Shown here in pieces: positions 23,240 to 31,414 of a stretch of 34,135 bases of DNA. Every line of letters begins with the position of its first letter. Within the stretch, counting starts at the first letter, position 1. The position numbers and the translations under genes are program-made. The notes under the pieces are model-generated. The model did no database searches and was not told the DNA's origin. It saw only the letters and a list, made by a program, of their open reading frames with translations. Origin of the DNA: Rhodobacter sp. (GTDB taxonomy: Bacteria; Pseudomonadota; Alphaproteobacteria; Rhodobacterales; Rhodobacteraceae); the NCBI GenBank assembly GCA_020637595.1, contig JACKKE010000017.1, forward strand, positions 1-34,135, in the 5' to 3' direction.

Positions 23240-25402
23240 ATGGATGGCAATCAAAGCGGCAAATGCCCGGTGATGCACGGGGCGAACACCGCCACCGGCA
23301 AGGATGTCATGGACTGGTGGCCCAGTGCCCTGAACCTGGACATCCTGCACCAGCAGGATACCAAGACGAACCCGCTGAAAGGCTTCAACTATCGTGAGGC
23401 GCTCAAGGATCTCGACGTCGAGGCGCTGAAGGCCGACGTCAAGGCGCTGCTCACCGACAGCCAGGACTGGTGGCCGGCTGACTGGGGCCATTACGGCGGC
23501 CTGATGATCCGGCTCGCCTGGCACTCGGCCGGCTCGTATCGCCTGGCCGACGGTCGCGGTGGCGGTGGTGCCGGCAACATCCGCTTCGCGCCGCTCAACA
23601 GCTGGCCGGACAACGGCAACCTGGACAAGGCGCGCCGTCTGCTGTGGCCGGTCAAGAAGAAATACGGCAACAAGATCAGCTGGGCTGACCTGATCCTGCT
23701 GGCCGGCACGATGGCCTATGAGGACATGGGCCTGAAAACCTTCGGTTTCGCCTTTGGCCGCGAAGACATCTGGCACCCGGAAACCGACACCTATTGGGGT
23801 TCGGAAAGGGAATGGCTGGCGCCCTCGGACAACCGCTATGAGGATGTCGGCAAGCCGAACACGATGGAAAACCCGCTGGCCGCCGTGCAGATGGGTCTGA
23901 TCTATGTGAACCCCGAGGGGGTGAACGGCCAGCCCGATCCGCTGAAGACCGGCGCGCAGGTGCGCGAGACCTTCGCCCGCATGGCGATGGACGACGTGGA
24001 AACCGCGGCGCTGACCTGCGGCGGCCACACGGTCGGCAAGGCGCATGGTAACGGCGACGCGGCGACGCTGGGCGCCGAGCCGGAAGCGGCGGGTCTGGAG
24101 ACTCAGGGCCTCGGCTGGATGAACCCGAACCTGGGCGGCAAGGCGACCAACGCGATCACCTCGGGCATCGAGGGCGCCTGGACGACCGATCCGACCAAGT
24201 GGGACATGGGCTATTTCAAGCTGCTGTTCGGCTATGACTGGGAACTGACGAAATCGCCCGCCGGTGCCAACCAGTGGCGTCCGATCGACATCAAGCAAGA
24301 GGACATGCCGGTTGACTCGACCGATCCGACCAAGCGTGTCATGCCGATGATGACCGATGCGGACATGGCGATGAAGGTCGACCCGATCTATCGCGAGATC
24401 TGCGAGAAGTTCATGGCCGACCCGGCCTATTTCGACGACGCCTTCGCCCGCGCCTGGTTCAAGCTGACCCACCGCGACATGGGGCCGAACACCCGCTATG
24501 TCGGCCCGGACGCGCCGACCGAAACCCTGATCTGGCAGGATCCGGTTCCGGCGGGCTCGACCGGCTATGACGTGGCCGGGCTCAAGGCCAAGATCGCGGC
24601 CTCGGGCCTGTCGGTGGCCGACATGGTCTCGACCGCCTGGGACAGCGCCCGCACCTTCCGTCAGTCGGACTATCGCGGCGGCGCGAACGGTGCCCGTATC
24701 CGCCTGGCGCCGCAGAAGGACTGGGAAGGCAACGAGCCGGCGCGTCTGGCGCGCGTGCTGTCGGTGCTGGAACCGCTGGCGGCTGCCGCCGGGGCCTCGG
24801 TCGCCGACACCATCGTGCTGGCCGGTGTCGTCGGCGTCGAGCAGGCAGCCAAGGCCGCGGGCTTTGACGTGACGGTGCCTTTCGCTCCGGGCCGCGGCGA
24901 CGCGACCGATGCGATGACCGACGCGGCCTCGTTCGATGTGCTCGAGCCGCTGGCCGACGGGTTCCGCAACTGGGCCAAGAAGGACTACGTCGTCACCCCC
25001 GAAGAGCTGATGCTCGACCGGGCGCAGCTGATGGGCCTGACCGCGGCCGAGATGACCGTTCTGATCGGCGGCATGCGGGCGATGGGCACCAACCACGGCG
25101 GCACCAAGCACGGTGTCTTCACCGACCGTGCCGGCGCGCTGACGACGGACTTCTTCGTCAACCTGACCGACATGTCCTATCGCTGGGTGCCCACGGGCTC
25201 GAACAGCTATGACATCGTCGAGCGCAAGTCGGGCGCGACCAAGTGGACGGCGACCCGTGCGGATCTGGTGTTCGGTTCGAACTCGATCCTGCGCGCCTAT
25301 GCCGAGGTCTATGCCCAGGACGACAACGCCGGCAAGTTCGTCAGCGATTTCGTTGCGGCCTGGACCAAGGTGATGAACGCCGACCGTTACGATCTGGCGT
25401 AA
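23240..25402 (+). CDS. katG: catalase-peroxidase KatG
   Basis: A 720-residue bifunctional heme catalase-peroxidase that removes hydrogen peroxide. The distal triad is Arg91, Trp94, His95 (MIRLAWHSAG). The Met-Tyr-Trp adduct partners are Tyr222 (LIYVNPEG) and Met248, both at the correct distances from the proximal heme ligand His263 (GGHTVGKAHG). The second, non-heme peroxidase-like domain (about 410-720) is complete. Length is normal. The start at 23240 has GGAG upstream; an earlier in-frame ATG at 23138 lies in non-conserved sequence. Expression is expected to be OxyR-dependent. An intrinsic hairpin follows the gene. Confidence 0.97.
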   Translation: MDGNQSGKCPVMHGANTATGKDVMDWWPSALNLDILHQQDTKTNPLKGFNYREALKDLDVEALKADVKALLTDSQDWWPADWGHYGGLMIRLAWHSAGSYRLADGRGGGGAGNIRFAPLNSWPDNGNLDKARRLLWPVKKKYGNKISWADLILLAGTMAYEDMGLKTFGFAFGREDIWHPETDTYWGSEREWLAPSDNRYEDVGKPNTMENPLAAVQMGLIYVNPEGVNGQPDPLKTGAQVRETFARMAMDDVETAALTCGGHTVGKAHGNGDAATLGAEPEAAGLETQGLGWMNPNLGGKATNAITSGIEGAWTTDPTKWDMGYFKLLFGYDWELTKSPAGANQWRPIDIKQEDMPVDSTDPTKRVMPMMTDADMAMKVDPIYREICEKFMADPAYFDDAFARAWFKLTHRDMGPNTRYVGPDAPTETLIWQDPVPAGSTGYDVAGLKAKIAASGLSVADMVSTAWDSARTFRQSDYRGGANGARIRLAPQKDWEGNEPARLARVLSVLEPLAAAAGASVADTIVLAGVVGVEQAAKAAGFDVTVPFAPGRGDATDAMTDAASFDVLEPLADGFRNWAKKDYVVTPEELMLDRAQLMGLTAAEMTVLIGGMRAMGTNHGGTKHGVFTDRAGALTTDFFVNLTDMSYRWVPTGSNSYDIVERKSGATKWTATRADLVFGSNSILRAYAEVYAQDDNAGKFVSDFVAAWTKVMNADRYDLA

Positions 25403-25432
25403 ACCGTATCAAAGGGTTGGGATCTGATACGG

Positions 25433-25466
25433 GGGCGTCCCGGCGAAAGCCGGGGCGCCCTGTTTC
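25433..25466 (+). terminator. katG terminator hairpin
   Basis: A 12-bp stem, GGGCGTCCCGGC (25433-25444) with GCCGGGGCGCCC (25449-25460), one G-U wobble and a GAAA tetraloop, followed by TGTTTCTGT. It starts 31 bases after the katG stop and 11 bases before the convergent yjdM stop, so it may serve both directions. Confidence 0.75.
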
Positions 25467-25476
25467 TGTCGCGCGA

Positions 25477-25818
25477 TCAGTCCGAGACCTTTTTCACGAA
25501 CTGCGATTTCAGCCCGATCTGGCCGATGCCGGGGATCTTGCAGTCGATGTCGTGATCGCCCTCGACCAGCCGGATGCCGCGCACCTTGGTGCCGACCTTG
25601 ATCACCGAGGACGAGCCCTTGAGCTTCAGATCCTTGATCACCGTCACCGTGTCGCCATCGGCCAGCACGTTGCCGACGCTGTCGCGCACGGTATCGGCAT
25701 CCTCGCCGGGGGCATCGGGCGACCATTCATGGCCGCATTCGGGGCAGATCAGCAGGGCATCCACCTGATAGGTGAAGGCCGACGAACAGGCGGGGCACGG
25801 GGGCAGGGTATCGCTCAT
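25477..25818 (-). CDS. yjdM: YjdM (PhnA) family zinc-ribbon protein
   Basis: A 113-residue YjdM protein (old name PhnA). The N-terminal zinc ribbon has Cys8/Cys11 (CPAC) and Cys25/Cys28 (CPECGHEW). The C-terminal SH3-like domain (LADGDTVTVIKDLKLKGSSSVIKVGTKVRGIRLV...DIDCKIPGIGQIGLKSQFVKK) is nearly the family consensus. Despite the historical phosphonate name, YjdM proteins are not themselves phosphonatases and their role is not settled. It is convergent with katG and divergent from the RCC1 gene. Confidence 0.94.
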   Translation of the reverse strand: MSDTLPPCPACSSAFTYQVDALLICPECGHEWSPDAPGEDADTVRDSVGNVLADGDTVTVIKDLKLKGSSSVIKVGTKVRGIRLVEGDHDIDCKIPGIGQIGLKSQFVKKVSD

Positions 25819-26031
25819 ACTTTCGCCTGTAATCGGTCCGCGGCCGCTTGGCTACCGCGCATTCGCGCATTTTTCGGCACAGAGGGCGGGATCGTCGGCC
25901 GTCTGCCGGGTATTTTCGACACGTTTGTGAGGAAAACGGCGCGTCGCAACACCCCTGGGGCGATTCCGCGCTGGCCGTGTGCCGACGGTGGGGATACTCA
26001 CGCCAACGTGTTGATGATGGGAGTGAGACGA

Positions 26032-27183
26032 ATGAAACATGTGTGGCTGCGTATGGCGATGGGGGCTATGGCCTGGGGTGTTGCGGCAGTTCTTGGGGCA
26101 GGGGATGCGCAGGCGCAGCCCGTCCAGATCGCGCAGGTGGCAGGCGGCGACCGCCATACGTGTGCGATTGATACCGCGGGCCAGGTCTGGTGCTGGGGAT
26201 ACAACAACTATGGCCAGATTGGCGATGGCACGACGACCGACCGGTTGACCCCGGTCCTGGTCGACGGGGTGACCGGCGCGGTTGCCCTGGCGCTGGGGGG
26301 CACGCACAGCTGCGCGATCGACGGCGAGGGGCAGACCTGGTGCTGGGGCGACGGCGGGTTTGGTCAGCTGGGGAACGGCCCCGGCCTGGAGCAGAGCCTG
26401 ACACCGATCGTGGTCCCGGGGATGACCCGGACGGTGTCGATTTCTGCCGGTTATCGCCATGTCTGCGGGCTGCAGGCCCGGGGGCAGCTCTATTGCTGGG
26501 GCTTCGGCTATGCAGGCCAAATCGGGGTGGGCACCACAGAAGATGCGATGAGTCCGCGCCGGGTGCGCAGCCTGCGCCGCCGGTCGGCGGAGGTCGCGCT
26601 GGGCTGGGTGCACACCTGCGCCCGTCAGCGCAACGGTCGTGTCAACTGCTGGGGGGCAGGAAGTTCCGGGCAGCTGGGTATCGGTTCCACCACGAACCAG
26701 CTGGTGCCGGTTCAGGTCGGCGGCTTGCGCAACGTTGCGACCCTTGCGTTGGGCGCGCTACACAGCTGTGCGGTCCTCGAACGTGGGCGGGTCCGGTGCT
26801 GGGGGCGCAACGATTCGGGGCAGCTTGGCGACGGCACCACCACGGACCGGCTGAACCGGGTGCGGGTGCGCGGTCTGAGCCGGGTCGCTCAGGTTGCGTT
26901 GGGAGACAGCAGCAGCTGTGCATTGCGCAACAACGGTCGCGTCCGTTGCTGGGGCAACAACGCGGCCGGGCAACTGGGGGACGGCACGACGACCCAACGC
27001 CTCGCCCCGACCGAAATCAGCACGCTGAGCAACGTGACCCAGATCGCGGTCGGCGGCGCCTTTGGCTGCGCGGTGTCCGACGGCGGGCGCCTGCAATGCT
27101 GGGGCCGCAACGGTGATGGCCAGCTGGGCGATGGCACGACCAGCAACCGCCTGACGCCGGTCGACGTTGTGTTTCCTGAATGA
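26032..27183 (+). CDS. secreted RCC1-repeat seven-bladed propeller protein
   Basis: A 383-residue protein with a Sec signal peptide (MKHVWLRMAMGAMAWGVAAVLGAG..., cleavage near AQA-QP, residue 29). The rest is seven RCC1 repeats of about 50 residues, each with the core C-x8-CWG...GQ[LI]GxGT; seven repeats make one complete beta-propeller. Every blade has a Cys pair (CA...CWG), so extracytoplasmic disulfides are likely. RCC1 propellers are protein-interaction scaffolds; no nucleotide-exchange role should be assumed for a secreted bacterial one. The start at 26032 has GGGAGTGAGACG upstream and places the signal peptide correctly. A 12-bp inverted repeat follows the stop. Confidence 0.88.
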   Translation: MKHVWLRMAMGAMAWGVAAVLGAGDAQAQPVQIAQVAGGDRHTCAIDTAGQVWCWGYNNYGQIGDGTTTDRLTPVLVDGVTGAVALALGGTHSCAIDGEGQTWCWGDGGFGQLGNGPGLEQSLTPIVVPGMTRTVSISAGYRHVCGLQARGQLYCWGFGYAGQIGVGTTEDAMSPRRVRSLRRRSAEVALGWVHTCARQRNGRVNCWGAGSSGQLGIGSTTNQLVPVQVGGLRNVATLALGALHSCAVLERGRVRCWGRNDSGQLGDGTTTDRLNRVRVRGLSRVAQVALGDSSSCALRNNGRVRCWGNNAAGQLGDGTTTQRLAPTEISTLSNVTQIAVGGAFGCAVSDGGRLQCWGRNGDGQLGDGTTSNRLTPVDVVFPE

Positions 27184-27190
27184 AGACAGC

Positions 27191-27227
27191 GCCCGCCGGT
27201 CATCGGAAACGCCGGTGACCGGCGGGC
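27191..27227. repeat. 12-bp perfect inverted repeat after the RCC1 gene
   Basis: GCCCGCCGGTCA (27191-27202) and TGACCGGCGGGC (27216-27227) pair perfectly around a 13-base loop, 8 bases after the stop codon. No T-run follows, so it is a Rho-dependent or RNA-stabilising hairpin candidate rather than a textbook intrinsic terminator. Confidence 0.6.
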
Positions 27228-27306
27228 CAGCCTGGCCCCGCCCCGTGGTAAACAGGGCGCCAGAGGGGGGTGAACCCTCGGTCACGACTGACAGAAATCT
27301 GGGGGA

Positions 27307-27383
27307 TGGTACCGCCTCCCCGGCTCGAACGGGGGACCTCTAGATCCACAATCTAGCGCTCTAACCAACTGAGCTAAGGCGGC
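27307..27383 (-). tRNA. tRNA-His (GTG)
   Basis: A complete cloverleaf on the minus strand, 77 bases with encoded CCA. The acceptor stem GCCGCCT pairs with AGGCGGT (first pair G-U). The D arm is GCTCAGTTGGTTAGAGC, and the anticodon stem CTAGA/TCTAG carries the loop TTGTGGA with anticodon GTG. The T arm is CCCCG-TTCGAGC-CGGGG. Position -1 is T and position 73 is A, so the G-1:C73 pair normal for tRNA-His is absent, as reported for a large alphaproteobacterial clade. Confidence 0.97.
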
Positions 27384-27469
27384 ACTGAGGGGGCGTTTAA
27401 TGGTCTGCGGAGGCGATTGCAAGGGGGCAATCGCACCGATTGCATCGGGATCTGCCGGACGGTCGCGGC

Positions 27470-27943
27470 CTACAGATCGCGCTCCCAGATCTGCGCGATG
27501 ACGTCCTGCCCGAACGAGCGTTTCGCCTCGCTTTCGACCAGCCGAAAACCGTTGCGGGCATAGATCCGGCCAGCGGCCGCGTGGCTTTCATGCGTCCAGA
27601 GTCGCATCTTTTCATAGCCGTGATCGCGCGCGAACCCCAGCGCGGTTTCCAGCATCCGCTGCGCCAGCCCGGTGCCACGGGCCTCGGGTTCCAGCAGGAA
27701 CAGCCTGAGCTTGGCCACGCCCGGCGCCTCCTCGACGACAAAGATCGAGCCCATGCGCTGCCCGTCGCGCCAACCGATCCAGCCCGCGTCGCGGCCCTCC
27801 TGCCGGGTGGCGATGAAATCGGCCACGATCCCTGCGACCAGGATCTCGAAACTGGCGTCGAACCCCTCCTCGGCGGCATAGAGCGCGCCGTGTCGGGCCG
27901 AAACCCAGGGGCCGTCGGTGGGGATAAAGGGGCGAATGTCCAT
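27470..27943 (-). CDS. GNAT family N-acetyltransferase
   Basis: A 157-residue GNAT protein. LFLLEPEARGTGLAQRMLETAL carries the acetyl-CoA loop (about residues 80-101), and IYARNGFRLVESE is the C-terminal acceptor-side motif. WIGWRDGQRMGSIFVVEEAPGVAKLRLFLLEPEARG resembles the acetyltransferase half of MarR-GNAT proteins, without the MarR half. The start at 27943 (MDIRPFIPTD) is the most N-terminal sensible one; the substrate is unknown. It lies downstream of no same-strand gene, about 110 bases from the SRP-side small gene, which is divergent. Confidence 0.88.
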   Translation of the reverse strand: MDIRPFIPTDGPWVSARHGALYAAEEGFDASFEILVAGIVADFIATRQEGRDAGWIGWRDGQRMGSIFVVEEAPGVAKLRLFLLEPEARGTGLAQRMLETALGFARDHGYEKMRLWTHESHAAAGRIYARNGFRLVESEAKRSFGQDVIAQIWERDL

Positions 27944-28050
27944 CCGCGCAGGCTGCTGTGGCGCCGGGGCCCTGTCAAGCGTCGTGCTTGCACGGCGGGG
28001 CCGGGCGCGCTAGGCACGCGGCCAGTTCTTCACCGACATCGGGGGCCGTC

Positions 28051-28266
28051 ATGGGCATCAACTCTGAAAGCGAAATCGCCGCGAATCTGCAGATCGGCCC
28101 GACCAGCGTCGGCACGGTGCGGATCTATATCGAGGGCAACGGCATCGACCTGCCGCTGGATTTCGATCCCGACGAGGCCGAGGAAATCGCCGAAGAGCTG
28201 CGCGGCGCGGCCGAGGCCGCTCGGGCGCTCAAGGCCGACGGTGGCGGCAAGAAGAAGAAACGCTGA
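28051..28266 (+). CDS. small conserved acidic protein
   Basis: A 71-residue protein: MGINSESEIAANLQIG, an extended segment (TSVGTVRIYIEGNGIDLPLDF), an acidic helix (DPDEAEEIAEELRGAAEAA) and a lysine-rich tail (GGKKKKR). Its wording resembles a small uncharacterised family I recall from Rhodobacterales (DUF6324-like), but I cannot verify that. No signal, membrane segment or catalytic motif. The start at 28051 is chosen from the strongly organised sequence after it; the frame is open upstream but composition changes. It converges on the SRP RNA, 10 bases away. Confidence 0.75.
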   Translation: MGINSESEIAANLQIGPTSVGTVRIYIEGNGIDLPLDFDPDEAEEIAEELRGAAEAARALKADGGGKKKKR

Positions 28267-28276
28267 GCGGAGAGAG

Positions 28277-28372
28277 TGAGAGGCCGGACACGACCCAGAC
28301 GGGAATCGTTGCGGCTGCTTCCTTCCGGACCTGACCGGGTTGGCGAAACGCCTGCCCGCGCCGACCTCTCGA
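28277..28372 (-). ncRNA. ffs: bacterial signal recognition particle RNA (4.5S type)
   Basis: On the minus strand the universally conserved SRP core GGTCAGGTCCGGAAGGAAGC is present within 28313-28336, with its symmetric and asymmetric loops and GGAA tetraloop. The outer stem closes with GAGAGG (28370-28365) pairing CCTCTC (28283-28278). About 96 bases, the short form used by most Gram-negatives. It binds Ffh and guides inner-membrane proteins to the membrane. Exact ends are estimated from the closing stem. Confidence 0.95.
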
Positions 28373-28376
28373 CGCC

Positions 28377-28405
28377 CATCTATGCAAGCGGGCGCGTGGA
28401 TGCAA
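28377..28405 (-). promoter_or_regulatory. probable promoter of the SRP RNA
   Basis: On the minus strand TTGCAT (28405-28400) and TAGATG (28382-28377) are separated by 17 bases and end about 5 bases before the estimated RNA 5' end. Both hexamers are imperfect but spacing is ideal for the housekeeping sigma factor. Confidence 0.5.
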
Positions 28406-28478
28406 GGGTGGATTGCGGTGGATTGCGACCCGGCGCCGCTCTGCGCATACTGCCGGCGGGTTCTGACGAACGGATGAC

Positions 28479-29093
28479 ATGGCGAAACGCGGCTATCATC
28501 ATGGCAACCTGAGGCAAGCTCTGGTCGAGGCCGCGCTGGATCTCATCGCCGAGAAGGGGCCCACGGGTTTCACGATGGCCGAGGCCGCCAAGCGTGCCGA
28601 TGTTTCGGCTGCTGCGCCCTATCGCCATTTCGCTGGCCGCGAGGATCTGATCGCCGAGGTGGCGACCCAGGGCTATGACCTGTTCGCGGATGTCCTGAAC
28701 TATGCCTTCAACGATGGCAAACCCTCGCCGCTGGCGGCCTTCGAGGCGGTGGGACGGGCGTATCTGGCCTTTGCCCGCAAATATCCGGGGCATTACATGG
28801 CGATGTTCGAATCCGGCGTTTCGCCGGGCCAGACGCCGGAACTGGCACGCGCCAGCGATCGCGCCAATTCGGTGCTGAACCGCGCGGCCGAGGCCCTGTC
28901 GGCGCGGATCCCGGCCGATCGCCGCCCGCCGGTGGCGATGTTCTCGGCGCATATCACGGCGCTGAGCCACGGCATCGTCGAGCTCTACACCCGCGGCAAA
29001 CCCGGCGCCCGCACCCCCTTCACCCCCGAAGAGCTGCTGGAGAGCGGGGTGGGGATCTATCTACGCGGGCTGGGGCTGATCGCCGCGGATTGA
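28479..29093 (+). CDS. TetR/AcrR family transcriptional regulator
   Basis: A 204-residue regulator. The N terminus AKRGYHHGNLRQALVEAALDLIAEKG...FTMAEAAKRADVSAAAPYRHFAGREDLIAEVA is a textbook TetR HTH (residues 8-60). The C-terminal domain with YLAFARKYPGHYMAMFES matches the TetR_C_33/WHG type. No adjacent divergent gene offers an obvious target; it may be autoregulated. The start at 28479 begins with the family-typical basic arm. Confidence 0.93.
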   Translation: MAKRGYHHGNLRQALVEAALDLIAEKGPTGFTMAEAAKRADVSAAAPYRHFAGREDLIAEVATQGYDLFADVLNYAFNDGKPSPLAAFEAVGRAYLAFARKYPGHYMAMFESGVSPGQTPELARASDRANSVLNRAAEALSARIPADRRPPVAMFSAHITALSHGIVELYTRGKPGARTPFTPEELLESGVGIYLRGLGLIAAD

Positions 29094-29201
29094 GGTGCGG
29101 TCTTGATCTGCCGCAATTTCCCGATCGGTGGCGTGGCGTATAGAGCGAGAGAAGGGGCGCGGTCTTTACCGGCCGTCCTGAAAGCCTGGAGGGGCAAACG
29201 A

Positions 29202-29585
29202 ATGACTGCGACAAGACGAAACCTGAGCGTTGCGGCGCTGACCAGTCTGGCTGTCCTGGCCGCCGGGTGCAGCGGGATGTCCTATGCGCGCGAAACCTAT
29301 GATGGCGTGCCCGTCGTCCAGTTCCAGCATGGCGAAGGCCGCTGGCGGATCTTTGACAAGCCGTCGGACAACCGGCTGATGATCACACCGTCGCTCGGCC
29401 GTGTGGCGGCCAGCGGGGCGGTCAGCGGCCTGACGCTCGGCCTCGCCGGTGGGCCGACCGGCCCGATGGCCGGTTATCAGGCCGCGGCGCAGGCCTATCT
29501 GGATGGCCGCGAGGGGGGCTGCACGGTGGTCGAGGGGCACCGGATCCTCACCAGCCAGTATGAGTTCACCTATACCTGCGGGTAA
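29202..29585 (+). CDS. small outer-membrane or periplasmic lipoprotein
   Basis: A 127-residue protein with a type II signal peptide: basic MTATRRN, hydrophobic LSVAALTSLAVLA and lipobox LAAGC with the lipidated Cys at about residue 24. The mature part contains a glycine-rich segment (GAVSGLTLGLAGGPTGP) and ends in YTCG with two Cys likely paired (CTVVEG...YTCG). I do not recognise a family. The start at 29202 has GGAGGGGC upstream. It is the last clearly chromosomal gene before the prophage-like region, and a strong terminator follows. Confidence 0.85.
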   Translation: MTATRRNLSVAALTSLAVLAAGCSGMSYARETYDGVPVVQFQHGEGRWRIFDKPSDNRLMITPSLGRVAASGAVSGLTLGLAGGPTGPMAGYQAAAQAYLDGREGGCTVVEGHRILTSQYEFTYTCG

Positions 29586-29614
29586 CTCCCCCGTTTGAAC
29601 GCAGGCGTTTCCCG

Positions 29615-29648
29615 GGCGGCAGGCGCATGGCTGCCGCCTTTGGTTTTT
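29615..29648 (+). terminator. intrinsic terminator of the lipoprotein gene
   Basis: A perfect 8-bp stem, GGCGGCAG (29615-29622) with CTGCCGCC (29631-29638), an 8-base loop, then TTTGGTTTTT. Placed 30 bases after the stop codon. Confidence 0.85.
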
Positions 29649-29688
29649 CGCCTGGAGGGGCGAAAATTTCTCCTGTGTAGCGCGCCAA

Positions 29689-29719
29689 CAATTCTTGCAG
29701 GCTTTGACAGCAAGAATTG
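29689..29719. repeat. 10-bp perfect inverted repeat at the edge of the AT-rich block
   Basis: CAATTCTTGC (29689-29698) and GCAAGAATTG (29710-29719) pair perfectly around an 11-base spacer. It lies 14 bases beyond the stop of the DGQHR gene, at the point where base composition shifts from GC-rich chromosome to AT-richer cargo. It could be a terminator-like hairpin for the leftward cassette (no U-run), a recombinase arm site, or part of an attachment site. Confidence 0.7.
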
Positions 29720-29732
29720 CAGCACGACGGTA

Positions 29733-30890
29733 TCAGAGTAATCCCTCTACGTTTGGCTTGGCATTGGCATCCGGAAGGGCTTGAAGCAGCAGATTGTAGA
29801 GCTTGGCCTCGCCAGATGTTCCAGGAGGAAATGTCTCGGTGTTAAAGGCCGCGTCGTCAATCGGGACCTTCTCCAGAAACTCTAGGAACTGTTCGCGCGA
29901 AATCAGCGCCTCCCTGTCGCCACCAGCGATTGCCAGGTACAGTGGTTTCAAGAACCTCATCAGGGCTTTGATGCCGTTTGTCTTGGGTAGAACATTACCC
30001 TTGGTAGTCAATCCGTTCCATGAATTCGGCCAACGCTGTTCGACTGCCGAGAAGTAAGCCATGAGGATCCGCGTGATCTCTGTATCACGCGACTTGAGGA
30101 ACATCTGTCTAAACGGGAAGCGCTGGTGCTCCGATGCTGTCGGCATGGCGACCTGGAAGGCGCGGAAGAATGCGTTTCGATCTGACATCGGATCTGCAGA
30201 GATCAAGCCCAGCAACGATTCCACCATCGCGGCTTGGGTGATCGCCTCCGTGTCTCGCCCAGGTGTGGCGCTACCAAGCCGCTTAATTCTGTTATGGAAA
30301 GGGCTGTGCTGAATTTGATCGAGCGCGACGGTGATGTGGTGCGCGGACTTCTGCGGACTCCTCTTCTTTTCATAGTCGAGCAGATCGTAGACTAAGCTCC
30401 GATTGACCTTGGTTTGGGCGAGGTTCACTGTCGCGAAGATGTTCGCTTGGGTTGCGACGTCCGCGCCAACGAAGATTGCAACCGGGACTTGAAACACTGT
30501 GTCGTCGGAGAGCGCGGTAAGCCCGTCCACCCGATGCTGGCCATCTAGTATGCTCGCAACTTCTTCAACTGGAGTGCTCTCTGAGCCATGCAGGATCAAG
30601 CGACCAGACCCATCGTCCCAGGAAGCGTTCTCTTCGTCGACCGCCAAAATCACCGCCGTAGGAAATGTCGCATCGAAGGAAAGAACGTACTTCTTTAGCT
30701 CTTTGATCCGCGGCGGTGAGAGCCGCCGCTGAATGCCAATATAGGTGTCAAACTCACTTGAATGCAATCTTCGGACGTCTGCAACAGACACCCTAACTAG
30801 GTCGCTGGCATCCATCACTCCGATGTAGAACGTGCCAATAGGCTGTTCCACCGGGATCGCGCGGAGAGAAACCGGATCGGACCTCGTCAT
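29733..30890 (-). CDS. DGQHR-domain protein, DndB-like
   Basis: A 385-residue protein carrying the signature DGQHR (residues 116-120, in ASILDGQHRVDGLTAL) followed by FATVNLAQTKVNRSLVYDLL, the DGQHR/DndB-like ParB-fold family. Related proteins include DndB, the regulator of phosphorothioate DNA modification, and many DGQHR proteins in defence islands. No DndACDE genes are in the window, so a role in DNA sulfur modification is not supported. The start ATG at 30890 overlaps the stop of the preceding membrane-protein gene as ATGA; the open frame to 30989 is antisense noise. Codon use is AT-richer than the chromosome, indicating transfer. Third and last gene of the cassette. Confidence 0.85.
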   Translation of the reverse strand: MTRSDPVSLRAIPVEQPIGTFYIGVMDASDLVRVSVADVRRLHSSEFDTYIGIQRRLSPPRIKELKKYVLSFDATFPTAVILAVDEENASWDDGSGRLILHGSESTPVEEVASILDGQHRVDGLTALSDDTVFQVPVAIFVGADVATQANIFATVNLAQTKVNRSLVYDLLDYEKKRSPQKSAHHITVALDQIQHSPFHNRIKRLGSATPGRDTEAITQAAMVESLLGLISADPMSDRNAFFRAFQVAMPTASEHQRFPFRQMFLKSRDTEITRILMAYFSAVEQRWPNSWNGLTTKGNVLPKTNGIKALMRFLKPLYLAIAGGDREALISREQFLEFLEKVPIDDAAFNTETFPPGTSGEAKLYNLLLQALPDANAKPNVEGLL

Positions 30891-31414
30891 TGTTGGTCCC
30901 CTTGAATGTCTCTGATGATGTTGGCGGCGCCGTTGTCTCTCAATTGGATGTCGAAAAACGCCCTCGACTGGTAAAGCGCGTGAATCCACAACGCGATGGA
31001 GATTCCGATTATTACTGTGGCATAGGTTCTTCCAAAATCACCGTTCTGTACCCCTCCATCGACGTCCTGAATGTACATAGGCGATGCGAAAAGGAGGACT
31101 ACAAAGGGCGCTGAGATGAGCAGCAGCGTCAAGAAAGGTCGCACACTAAATGCTTGAATTTTCATTATCGCATATGCTGTTGACGACCCGAGGATGCCGG
31201 CAACGTATCCGAGCACATCTCCCACGGTAAATGATTGCGCAAAGACTGTCTTGGCCGTCTCTAGGCTGACCCCTGCATCTTGATTGTTTAAGAGGTAGTA
31301 CACCATGCCAAGCGCAAGAGGCACTTGAGTAATCAGCAACACTATGAGCGCTTCCAAGAGAGCAGCCCCAAGGTCGAGCCAAGGTCTACTTGTATTCCAT
31401 CTTCCCCATGTCAT
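30887..31414 (-). CDS. four-helix integral membrane protein of the cassette
   Basis: A 175-residue protein with four predicted membrane helices at about residues 17-42, 63-85, 93-115 and 129-148, and a short hydrophilic tail (FFDIQLRDNGAANIIRDIQGDQQ). No family is recognised. Its start overlaps the Dam stop (ATGA, 31411-31414) and its stop overlaps the DGQHR start (ATGA, 30887-30890), so all three are made together. Small multi-helix membrane proteins in defence operons often act as membrane-disrupting effectors; here that is only a hypothesis. Confidence 0.8.
   Translation of the reverse strand: MTWGRWNTSRPWLDLGAALLEALIVLLITQVPLALGMVYYLLNNQDAGVSLETAKTVFAQSFTVGDVLGYVAGILGSSTAYAIMKIQAFSVRPFLTLLLISAPFVVLLFASPMYIQDVDGGVQNGDFGRTYATVIIGISIALWIHALYQSRAFFDIQLRDNGAANIIRDIQGDQQ

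Noticed and set aside
23165..25111. 648-residue minus-strand frame over katG
   Set aside because: Antisense shadow of katG with no recognisable domain.
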